From NCBI RefSeq assembly GCF_000576555.1, contig NZ_CP007145.1, positions 4,362,501 through 4,426,500 of the forward strand: a stretch of 64,000 nucleotides of DNA. The letters run 5' to 3'. The translations under genes and the position numbers were made by a program. A model generated the notes under the pieces. The model ran no database searches, was not told the DNA's origin, and saw only the letters and a list, made by a program, of their open reading frames with translations. Numbering within the stretch: the stretch's first letter is position 1; each line of letters opens with the position of its first letter. This document shows, piece after piece, positions 23,258-30,251 of this stretch. Source of the DNA: Hymenobacter swuensis DY53. Lineage in GTDB: Bacteria > Bacteroidota > Bacteroidia > Cytophagales > Hymenobacteraceae.

Positions 23258-24016
23258 ATGTCAGAGCAGGAAATCGAACCAGAGAATTCGTCTTCCGGGG
23301 CACCCATTTACCGCTATGAAAATGTAGAACCCGAACCGTTCAGCCTGGCATCCGGCGACGAGGAATCCATTGAGGCTATTTCGAGGCACATCGAACAGCA
23401 CGTGGGCCCTGTTACCGGGGTTTTTCACGAGCTTATCTCGGACAAAGTGCACTTGGACGTGCATATCGTGGCTCCCACCAAGGATTTTCCCTTTTACACG
23501 CTGGTCACGTCCGGCATGAGTGACTTGCCCATGACTGTGCCCGCTGATGCAGAAAGCTCAGCGTACGCGGAGCTGTGCATTCTGTTGCCCAGTACCTGGC
23601 CTCTGTCAGACGTTGGGCAGGCAGCCTCTACCCCAACGGACGAAGCATATTGGCCCATTGGCTGGATGAAGTTTATTGCTCGTTTTCCGCACGAATATCA
23701 CACGTGGCTGGGGTCCGGCCACACCATCCCGAACGGGGAACAAGCCGAGCCTTACGCCGCTGACACGAAGCTAGGCTGCATGCTACTATTGCCTTCTATC
23801 AGCTTACCGGAGGAGTTCCGGGAACTGCGCGTGACAGACGAAAAAACCATCCACTTCTACTGCTTGTACCCCATTTACAAGGAAGAGATGGAGCTAAAAA
23901 TGAAGAAGGGCGTTGATGCGTTGCTCGACAAGTTTGATGAAATCGGTATTTCCGACGTGATAGACGTAGCCCGTCCCAACGTAGCCAAGAAAAAGGGCTT
24001 CTTGGGTTTATGGTAG
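23258..24016 (+). CDS. Suppressor of fused (SUFU) domain protein
   Basis: Most of this 252-residue protein is a SUFU domain (PF05076). The segments HLDVHIVAPTKDFPFYTLVTSG, AELCILLPSTWPLSD and WPIGWMKFIARFPHEYHTWLG follow the family order, and it ends with LYPIYKEEMELKMKKG and a C-terminal helix. SUFU is a Hedgehog-pathway regulator in animals. In bacteria the domain occurs as a cytoplasmic protein often proposed to act as immunity protein against polymorphic toxins. No toxin gene is next to it here. Its base composition is clearly less GC-rich than its neighbours, which suggests later acquisition. Confidence 0.9.
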   Translation: MSEQEIEPENSSSGAPIYRYENVEPEPFSLASGDEESIEAISRHIEQHVGPVTGVFHELISDKVHLDVHIVAPTKDFPFYTLVTSGMSDLPMTVPADAESSAYAELCILLPSTWPLSDVGQAASTPTDEAYWPIGWMKFIARFPHEYHTWLGSGHTIPNGEQAEPYAADTKLGCMLLLPSISLPEEFRELRVTDEKTIHFYCLYPIYKEEMELKMKKGVDALLDKFDEIGISDVIDVARPNVAKKKGFLGLW

Positions 24017-24040
24017 CTGGCTACATCATCCACTAACGAA

Positions 24041-24076
24041 AAAGCGGCGGTAGCTCTTAGAGGCTACCGCCGCTTT
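24041..24076. terminator. bidirectional intrinsic terminator
   Basis: AAAGCGGCGGTAGC pairs over 14 bp with GCTACCGCCGCTTT across an eight-base loop. It lies between the convergent SUFU gene and the small unknown gene. Confidence 0.9.
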
Positions 24077-24098
24077 ATTTTCCGCCAAAACTGTGGCA

Positions 24099-24467
24099 TT
24101 AACCCAAATTCCAGGTTTTCCGGACATTCGCCCAGCGCAAGCCAGCCCACTCAGGCATTTCCTCTTCGCAAAAGCCGCCCTTTCTGGAGAACACCCACTG
24201 GAGTGTGCCGGCTAGATAGGGAGTCCGCTTGCTGGAAGAATCATACCCGATAATGTAAGCCGGCACGCCTTTGCCTGTGGATACAATTACCAACTTCATT
24301 GGTACAGACAGCGCCCTAATATGCCACATAGTAGAGTCCTCGCTGCCTCCAGGATGGGTATCGAATTCAATGAGCAGCCCTGATATTGTTATTAGGTCGT
24401 TGACTACTTCATCTATAGCAGGTGCTTGATGCGCAAACGTGAATTCCTGTACTATCGGGGCTGCCAT
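24099..24467 (-). CDS. small protein of unknown function
   Basis: The product is 122 residues, soluble, with no signal peptide or membrane helix. It is rich in aromatic residues towards the end (GTLQWVFSRKGGFCEEEMPEWAGLRW). I recognise no family. Its size, acidic character, lower GC and position next to a SUFU gene fit an immunity-type protein, but that is only an inference from context. The gene ends 22 bases from the shared terminator. Confidence 0.6.
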   Translation of the reverse strand: MAAPIVQEFTFAHQAPAIDEVVNDLITISGLLIEFDTHPGGSEDSTMWHIRALSVPMKLVIVSTGKGVPAYIIGYDSSSKRTPYLAGTLQWVFSRKGGFCEEEMPEWAGLRWANVRKTWNLG

Positions 24468-24577
24468 AACTGCTGAAAGAGTTAAGCCGAATCAACCTTA
24501 GGTTCGAGCAAATAAAAATGGCTGTTAATCCGGGAAGGACCAACAGCCATTTTCAAGTTACATCGTTATACGCCCTT

Positions 24578-25984
24578 TTACATGTGAATCGCGCGGTTCT
24601 CGGTGGCGGCGAGGCAGGCTTCCTTCATGGCTTCGGCATAGGTGGGGTGGGCGTGGCTCATGCGGGCTACGTCCTCGGCGGAGGCGCGGAACTCCATGGC
24701 CGTTACGGCTTCGGCAATGAGGTCGGCAATGCGGGGGCCAATCATGTGCACGCCCAGGATTTCGTCGGTTTCCTTGTCGGCCAGCACTTTCACGAAGCCG
24801 TCGAGGTCCATGGAGGCGCGGGCGCGGCCCGAGGCGCGGAACGGGAAGGAGCCGGTTTTGTAGGCTTTGCCCTGCTCCTTCAGTTGCTCCTCAGTGTAGC
24901 CCACTCCCGCCACTTCGGGCCAGGTGTACACCACACCGGGAATGAGCAGGTAGTTGATGTGCGGCTTCTGGCCGGCAATGGTTTCGGCCACAAACACGCC
25001 TTCTTCCTCGGCCTTGTGGGCTAGCATGGCGCCGCGCACCACGTCGCCGATGGCGTAGATGCCGGGCACGTTGGTTTGCAGATGCTCATCAACCTTGACG
25101 CGGCCCCGCTCCTCCATCTGTACGCCGGCGGCTTCCAGGTTCAGGCCGGCAGTATAGGGCACCCGGCCCACGGCTACCAAGCAGTAGTCGCCTTCAAACT
25201 TCACTTCCTCGCCTTTCGGGTTGGTAGCGGTTACGGTTACGGCGTCGCCCTCACGGGTAGCGCCGGTTACTTTGTGGCTCAGGAAAAACTCGATGCCGAT
25301 TTTGCCCAGGATGCGCTTCAGCTCCTTGCCGAGGCCGCGGTCCATGGTCGGAATCAAGGAATCCATGAACTCCACCACCGACACTTTCGCGCCGAGGCGG
25401 GCATACACCGACGCCATTTCCAGCCCGATTACGCCGCCGCCAATCACAATCATGTGCTTGGGCACTTCGCGGATGTTCAGGGCCTCGGTGCTGGTGATGA
25501 TGCGCTCCTTGTCCTGGGCAATGAACGGCAGCACGGTGGGCTTGGAGCCGGTAGCAATGATGACGTTTTTCGTCTCAATCTGCTGGGCCTCGCCACCGGC
25601 CGTGGGCGCAATGCTGATGTGGTTCTTATCGACAAACGAACCAACGCCGTGGATGACGTCGATTTTGTTTTTTTTCATCAGGAACTGAATCCCGTCGGTA
25701 TTGGCCTTCACCACCCCGTTTTTGCGGTCGATGAGCTGGTTCATGTTAATCTGCAGGTCGCTCAGCTCAATGCCGTGCTCCTTAAAGGTGTGCGCGGCGT
25801 TGTGGTAGTGCTCGGTGGAGTCGAGCAGGGCCTTGCTAGGAATGCAGCCCACGTTGAGGCAGGTGCCGCCCAAGGTGTCGTACTTCTCAATGAGGGCGGT
25901 TTTGAGGCCCAACTGGGAGCAGCGGATGGCCGCCACATAGCCGCCGGGCCCGGAGCCGATGACGGTAACGTCGTATTGGTTCAT
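24578..25984 (-). CDS. lpdA: dihydrolipoyl dehydrogenase (E3)
   Basis: I chose the ATG at 25984 (MNQYDVTVIGSGPGGYVAAI); the open frame continues far upstream with no sensible protein. The 468-residue flavoprotein has the FAD dinucleotide fold GSGPGG, the redox disulfide in GGTCLNVGCIPSK (Cys42 and Cys47), the NAD fold VIGGGVIGLEMASVYARLG, and the C-terminal MSHAHPTYAEA motif with the catalytic His-Glu pair. It reoxidises dihydrolipoyl groups of 2-oxo acid dehydrogenases and the glycine cleavage system. It is separate from odhA/odhB. A TACCTTCG box lies about 35 bases upstream. Confidence 0.96.
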   Translation of the reverse strand: MNQYDVTVIGSGPGGYVAAIRCSQLGLKTALIEKYDTLGGTCLNVGCIPSKALLDSTEHYHNAAHTFKEHGIELSDLQINMNQLIDRKNGVVKANTDGIQFLMKKNKIDVIHGVGSFVDKNHISIAPTAGGEAQQIETKNVIIATGSKPTVLPFIAQDKERIITSTEALNIREVPKHMIVIGGGVIGLEMASVYARLGAKVSVVEFMDSLIPTMDRGLGKELKRILGKIGIEFFLSHKVTGATREGDAVTVTATNPKGEEVKFEGDYCLVAVGRVPYTAGLNLEAAGVQMEERGRVKVDEHLQTNVPGIYAIGDVVRGAMLAHKAEEEGVFVAETIAGQKPHINYLLIPGVVYTWPEVAGVGYTEEQLKEQGKAYKTGSFPFRASGRARASMDLDGFVKVLADKETDEILGVHMIGPRIADLIAEAVTAMEFRASAEDVARMSHAHPTYAEAMKEACLAATENRAIHM

Positions 25985-26500
25985 GCTACGATGAATTCGG
26001 TGAGAATCAACTGGGGCGAAGGTACGGACGGTGAAGTTGTGAAGTGGTGAAATTGTAAAGTAGTTCCGGGCTGGCGGGTGTAGCCCGTCGGACCGATGGC
26101 CGCGTGATGTGTCAGCACGACGATGTAACAACGTCAGCGTCCGGCAACCGGCCCGACGGGCTGCGCCCTCCCGACCGGAACCGTTCTTCAGTTCTGCGCC
26201 CGCCCGCCAAAACGCAACACGGCTCCCCTGCCGGCCGGAGCCAGCGGAGGAGCCGCTAAACGACAGGATGGAAACTGAACCCGGTGGCTTTCCTTTCGGG
26301 CGGAAAGGCCGGTAATTCGGTGCCACAATGCCGGCCGCCGGATAAAGCGCCGGCTGACTGAAAACTCCTGGGAGGTTTCTCCGTCAGTATTTCCGGTGGG
26401 CCGGGGCCCCTGGAAAAAAGAGCGAAGCGCCGCCTCACTTCCGGGCCGCCCGAACGGCTCCCCTGCAGCTACCCAGGCGGCGTTGCAGCAGCACTTCGCG
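25985..26500. other. 516-base region without a convincing gene
   Basis: The right part of this stretch is GC-rich and has open frames in several phases, but none has a plausible protein. Near the lpdA end lies the lpdA promoter, with TACCTTCG on the minus strand at 26024-26017, and then a run of A/G-rich units (GGTGAAGTTGTGAAGTGG and GTGAAATTG) at about 26029-26061. I see nothing else. Confidence 0.5.
26017..26024 (-). promoter_or_regulatory. probable -7 box of lpdA
   Basis: Read on the minus strand the sequence is TACCTTCG, one base from TAnnTTTG. It lies 33 bases before the lpdA start. Confidence 0.5.
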
Positions 26501-26959
26501 TTACGCCGCCCGCAGGGCCGAAGCTGCGTCCAGCTGTTCGGCCCGCGTGCGAAGAATGTCCCGGGCTAGGGCCAGGTTGGTGGTCTGAGCATCCACCACC
26601 AGCGAAATCAGCCGCTCGCCTGTGCTGCTAAGCCGGAGCAAGTGGAGTTGGCTGGACAGGGTTATCATAATGTCCTCCAGCTGCTCATCGGGCAGGTTCA
26701 GGGCGGCCAGGGCCTCGTGTTTGCGCTGCACCAGACCAGCCTGAAACTTCGCAGCCGTCAGCAAATCCAGGGTGGGCGAAGACGTATGCGCGGCCAGACT
26801 AGTGCCCGAAGCTACATCCACCACGGCCACGGCCAGTAGCTGAGGCAGCTCGTTGCGGAGTTGCTCCACCACCTCGTTGGCCCGGCTTAGCAACTCCAGC
26901 TGCCGTTTGCGCACGGCAGGCTGGCGGGTAGCTTTCTTTCGATACGACTTCGGTTTCAC
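26501..26959 (-). CDS. Roadblock/LC7-like protein, paralogue 3
   Basis: Translation starts at a GTG (26959), giving a 152-residue protein with a very basic first 20 residues. The core, from VVEQLRNELPQLLAVAVVD, is an alpha-beta protein of roadblock/LC7 type: helix, strand pair AVAVVDVASGTSLAAHT, helix, then LHLLRLSSTGERLISLVVD and TNLALARDILR. It aligns throughout with the proteins from 27843 and 28454. Roadblock proteins form homodimers and regulate small GTPases such as MglA. No GTPase gene is in this window. It is the last gene of its cluster and lies 94 bases after the membrane protein gene. Confidence 0.75.
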   Translation of the reverse strand: MKPKSYRKKATRQPAVRKRQLELLSRANEVVEQLRNELPQLLAVAVVDVASGTSLAAHTSSPTLDLLTAAKFQAGLVQRKHEALAALNLPDEQLEDIMITLSSQLHLLRLSSTGERLISLVVDAQTTNLALARDILRTRAEQLDAASALRAA

Positions 26960-27053
26960 GCAACTTGAGGACTAAATAATCAGATAAAGCAGCCAGGCCG
27001 GCCGGTACGTTTCAGCAATGCAGCAAGCTCGTACCGACCAGCTATCCGGTGCG

Positions 27054-27764
27054 CTAAAACTGCCACCAGTGGCGTTTACCGGCTTTTGCGCGGGGCTGCA
27101 GCGTTACGTCGGCCGAGCCAGTGGTTTGCACGCTCATCTGGGCATCCTGGTAGCCGCCGTAACCATAGTGCAGCGCCGTGGTGCCAGCCGGTACCTGCAG
27201 CACGTACTCGCCCTGGGCGTTGGTAGAAGTGCCCCGGTAGCTACCTGGCTGCAACACGGTAGCGCCAATCAGCGGCGCGCCGTTTTCATCCAGAATACGG
27301 CCCCGGACCGTGAGCATGGCGCGGGAGCTGCTGGCCTCAGCACTGGCCATCGTACCAGCTTCGGCAATGGTACCGGCGTCGGCTACCAGCGGCGTCAGCT
27401 CGGTGGGCGTGCTGTCGCTCACGGGCGTGCGCTCGGAAGGCAGGCGGGTACCGGCAAATACCATGGTGCCCACCAGCACAGCGGAGGCTACTAAGCCCGT
27501 AGTCCGGCGGCGGAACCGAATCGGCTCGGTGCGGATGTAGAGTAGCTGCTTCTGTACCCAGGTGGGGGTTGCTTCGGCTTCGTCGGCGTCGCGCAGATGT
27601 TGCCAGCGGCTGAGGGTTTCGTGGGCCTTGTCGGCGTCGCGGTGGAGGTAGGCTTCTACGGCCTGGGCCGAGGCTTTGCTCAAGTCACCGCGCAGGTAAG
27701 CGTCGCGGTACACCGGCAGCAGTTCGCCGGTGGTGGGGTTGAAGGGAGAAGCAGTAAGTTTCAT
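27054..27764 (-). CDS. single-pass membrane protein with CarboxypepD_reg domain
   Basis: The first 90 residues are a charged, helical cytoplasmic region (AYLHRDADKAHETLSRWQHL) that looks like the zinc-less anti-sigma-type N-terminus. A membrane helix follows (TGLVASAVLVGTMVFAG, about 89-106). After a threonine-rich linker, residues 148-225 form a CarboxypepD_reg-like beta-sandwich (VRGRILDENGAPLIGATVLQ, GTSTNAQGEYVLQVPAG). This module is best known at the N-terminus of TonB-dependent transporters. The gene sits between two roadblock-like paralogues in one direction, so a membrane partner role is possible but unproven. Confidence 0.8.
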   Translation of the reverse strand: MKLTASPFNPTTGELLPVYRDAYLRGDLSKASAQAVEAYLHRDADKAHETLSRWQHLRDADEAEATPTWVQKQLLYIRTEPIRFRRRTTGLVASAVLVGTMVFAGTRLPSERTPVSDSTPTELTPLVADAGTIAEAGTMASAEASSSRAMLTVRGRILDENGAPLIGATVLQPGSYRGTSTNAQGEYVLQVPAGTTALHYGYGGYQDAQMSVQTTGSADVTLQPRAKAGKRHWWQF

Positions 27765-27842
27765 GCAAGCAGTGGGGCTAAAAGGGTGAGAAAAAGAATG
27801 AACTACCCGAGCACTGGTGTCACCGCTACCCCCTCAGATCCT

Positions 27843-28289
27843 TCAGGTTTCGCAGGTGCGCATCACCTCCCGGGCAATGCCTAAGTTGGTATCACGACAA
27901 TCCACGGCCACGTACAGAAACCGCTGCCCATCGGGCAACAGCCGCAGCAGGTGCAGCTGGGTGCGCAGGGTAATCAGCAACTCCGTCAACTGTTCATCGG
28001 GGGGCAGTTGCAATGCCTGCATGGACTGCCGCTGCTGCCGGATCACCTCGGCGTTGAACCCGATAATTTTGGCGGGATTGAAGTCGCGCGACGTGGTGTA
28101 AGAGGCCAGTAGCTGGCCGGAGGCAATCTGCCCCACGGCGGCGGCCAGCAGTTCGGGCAAGCCGCGCAGTACGTGCTGCAGAATCTGCTCGGCGGCGAGG
28201 CGTACCGGCCCGGCCGGGGCCACACCCACAATTTTATTGACGGGCGGCCCGGTAAGGGTCTGAAGTTGACTCAGAAAGGGTATTTGCAT
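27843..28289 (-). CDS. Roadblock/LC7-like protein, paralogue 2
   Basis: I placed the start at the ATG at 28289 (MQIPFLSQLQTL), because the 48 residues before it are proline/arginine-rich and do not match the paralogues. The 148-residue product has an extended N-terminus and then the roadblock-like core LRGLPELLAAAVGQIASGQ, LLITLRTQLHLLRLLPDGQR and RDTNLGIAREVMR. It is the most divergent of the three: the strand that reads AVVD in the others is AVGQ here. The gene follows paralogue 1 by 164 bases, and a hairpin lies between. Its function is inferred only from fold and context. Confidence 0.72.
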   Translation of the reverse strand: MQIPFLSQLQTLTGPPVNKIVGVAPAGPVRLAAEQILQHVLRGLPELLAAAVGQIASGQLLASYTTSRDFNPAKIIGFNAEVIRQQRQSMQALQLPPDEQLTELLITLRTQLHLLRLLPDGQRFLYVAVDCRDTNLGIAREVMRTCET

Positions 28290-28396
28290 AGCAGAGGCCA
28301 CCAAAAGCGTTGCGTACCAGCCGCTCGCCCCCGGCTGAGCCGGTTGGTGTAGCCGGGTTACCGGCTGCCCAGGCCAGGGAGCCCGGGCCCGACTCA

Positions 28397-28431
28397 GCCG
28401 GGACAGCCACCAGGGGTGGGGCTGTCCCGGC
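28397..28431. terminator. hairpin between roadblock paralogues 1 and 2
   Basis: GCCGGGACAGCC pairs perfectly with GGCTGTCCCGGC over 12 bp. There is no T run on the minus strand, so it may act as an attenuator or mRNA-processing site between the two genes and not as a full terminator. Confidence 0.6.
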
Positions 28432-28453
28432 AAAGGGAGCCGCAGCTGCTGGC

Positions 28454-28831
28454 TTAGTTCAGGGCCGCTGCGTGGTTGCGCAGTACTTCCCGGGCAATGG
28501 CCAGGTTGGTATCCCGCGAGTTCACCACTAGGTAAATGAACTTATTATTCTCGGCCAGCTTGAGAAGGTGAATCTGGTTAGAAAGCGTAATGAGGATATC
28601 CTCAATGGTTTCGCCGGTCAGCTTGAGGGCAGCCATAGCCTTCTGCTTCTGCTTTACGACCTCCGTATTGTAAGCCGCAGCGGTGTCGGGGTTAATGCTG
28701 GGCGAGTTCGTGTGCGAAGCGAGGCTCATGCCGGAGTTCGTGTCAACAACGGCCACGGCTACCAGTTGGGGCAAATCGTTGAGGATTTCTTGGATGACTT
28801 TGCCGGCAGCGTTGTTCGTAGAGTAAGCCAT
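28454..28831 (-). CDS. Roadblock/LC7-like protein, paralogue 1
   Basis: The ATG at 28831 (MAYSTNNAAGKVIQEILNDL) gives a compact 125-residue protein, the usual length for a single roadblock/LC7 domain. The pattern is IQEILNDLPQLVAVAVVDTNSGMSLASHT, then a long helix with VVKQKQKAMAAL, then ILITLSNQIHLLKLAENNKF and RDTNLAIAREVLRN. It is cytoplasmic with no signal. It is the first gene of the cluster, with 420 bases of upstream sequence that include a near-consensus FNR box. Polarity or motility control through an MglA-like GTPase elsewhere is a hypothesis. Confidence 0.78.
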   Translation of the reverse strand: MAYSTNNAAGKVIQEILNDLPQLVAVAVVDTNSGMSLASHTNSPSINPDTAAAYNTEVVKQKQKAMAALKLTGETIEDILITLSNQIHLLKLAENNKFIYLVVNSRDTNLAIAREVLRNHAAALN

Positions 28832-29251
28832 AATTACAGGGGGGGGAAGTGAAAATGTGTGGAAGTGAAGAGTCAGCCACCTACGTTTCTGATTATTACC
28901 TGAGTTCCACTGATCCACGCGTTGACTCGCAAAACCCGTTTTGGCAATTTACTCAGAATCACAAAGAACAGCTACTTAATACAACTGCCGGATAACAGCC
29001 GGTAGCTTGCTGACTTGCTCTACAAAACTCCCGCATTTACCCCCTAAATGAAATGATCCGCATCAATCATACAAATGATTCTAATTAAACTTTTCCCGTT
29101 CCATTCACTTTGGGAACCCACAATGGGATAACTATAATACTATTTCAACAATCTTACGCACAATCCTTGAAAAAGCAAAATCCCCGGTCAGCAGAAGCTG
29201 GCCGAGGAGATACGCGGCAGGCAGTGCCTACGGATATTCAATTGTATTATT
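28832..29251. other. AT-rich 420-base intergenic region upstream of the roadblock cluster
   Basis: No gene is visible. The composition is much richer in A and T than the flanks, which is typical of promoter regions here. It holds the candidate FNR box at 29053-29066 and a small hairpin, GGTCAGC-AGAA-GCTGGCC, at about 29188-29205. I found no exact TAnnTTTG box for paralogue 1. Confidence 0.55.
29053..29066. promoter_or_regulatory. candidate FNR-type binding site
   Basis: ATGATCCGCATCAA differs by one base from the FNR consensus TTGAT-N4-ATCAA. It lies 222 bases upstream of roadblock paralogue 1 and 186 bases beyond the end of the FNR-like gene, whose recognition helix has the FNR residues Glu-x-x-Ser-Arg. 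Its use is inferred. Confidence 0.5.
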
Positions 29252-29959
29252 TCAATCATACAGGCTAGCTAGATGACTCAACCTCTCGTGTTCCAATACG
29301 GTGATGCGGCTACCCTGCGTGAGCACCAGACCTTCGTTGCGGAACTCGGAAAGCAGACGACTAGCCGTTTCCTTAGTGGTACCGGTGAGGGCGGCCAGAT
29401 CCTCCCTGGAAACGGGAATGCTGAACGGCTCGTTGGTGGCGGGCTGGAAGGCTTGGTGCAGCAGCAGCAGGGCCTCGGCCAGCCGCTCACGCACGGGTTT
29501 GTAGGCCGTATGCAACAGCCGTTCCTCTGCCTCGCCCAGGTTGCGGGCCATCAGGCGGAGCAGGGAATGGGAAAATTGCGGATTCTGCTCCAGCAGACTA
29601 AAGAAATCGGGGCGCGGAATGAGGCACACCACGCAGTCGGTGAGGGCGGTGGCGGCGGTGGTGCAGAACTGGCCCATCATCAGGGAGCGATAGCACAGCA
29701 CGTCGCCCTCCCGGGCTAGGCGGATGATCTGCTCCTTGCCATCGGCGCTGAGCTTGGAAATCTTCACCTTGCCCTGGTACACACAGTACAGGCCGGCGGC
29801 CCGGCTGCCCTGCTGGAAAATCACCTGGCCCTTGCCGTACGACTGGTGCAGTTTGCCCCCAGCTATCAAGGCCATTTCGGCGTGCTGGCAGTTACCCAAC
29901 AAAGAGCGTTCAACGTGGGGGCAGGCCTGACAAGTGAGGGGAACAGAAGGAGCTACCAT
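29252..29959 (-). CDS. Crp/Fnr-family regulator with N-terminal cysteine cluster
   Basis: Residues 25-145 form a cyclic-nucleotide-binding-type beta-roll (GLYCVYQGKVKISKLSADGK, RLAREGDVLCYRSLMMG), and residues 165-235 form an HTH_Crp domain. The recognition helix reads TTKETASRLLSEF; its Glu-x-x-Ser-Arg is the set that reads TTGAT in FNR. Cys10, Cys13 and Cys24, with a further cysteine at 59, could hold an iron-sulfur cluster, as in oxygen sensors, but the spacing differs from E. coli FNR. The family is common in Bacteroidota. It probably controls genes in low oxygen, and perhaps the roadblock cluster downstream. Confidence 0.9.
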   Translation of the reverse strand: MVAPSVPLTCQACPHVERSLLGNCQHAEMALIAGGKLHQSYGKGQVIFQQGSRAAGLYCVYQGKVKISKLSADGKEQIIRLAREGDVLCYRSLMMGQFCTTAATALTDCVVCLIPRPDFFSLLEQNPQFSHSLLRLMARNLGEAEERLLHTAYKPVRERLAEALLLLHQAFQPATNEPFSIPVSREDLAALTGTTKETASRLLSEFRNEGLVLTQGSRITVLEHERLSHLASLYD

Positions 29960-30251
29960 ACGCTTTGCGCTCAGCGAAAAACCAGCCCGGCGTACTATGC
30001 CAAAAACTACTTTTTCTTATATAAAATACCATTGAGGCGCTTACACGCTTATTATTCTATGCTTCTGGAAACCAGAGGCAGAAAAGGCAAAACAAAAGCC
30101 TTCAACCTCATTGAAAGCTGTAAGCAGCCGAATTTACACGTTTCGCAAGGAAAAGATTCCAACATGCTGCTTTATATATATAAAAGAGTAGCGCAGTATA
30201 TTTCCCAATTATAGATTGACATATAGAAGAATAAGACAATTTACCTTCGCG

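Noticed and set aside
26501..28831. Complete MglA/MglB polarity operon
   Set aside because: No GTPase with a P-loop GxxxxGKS/T was found next to the roadblock-like genes in this window.
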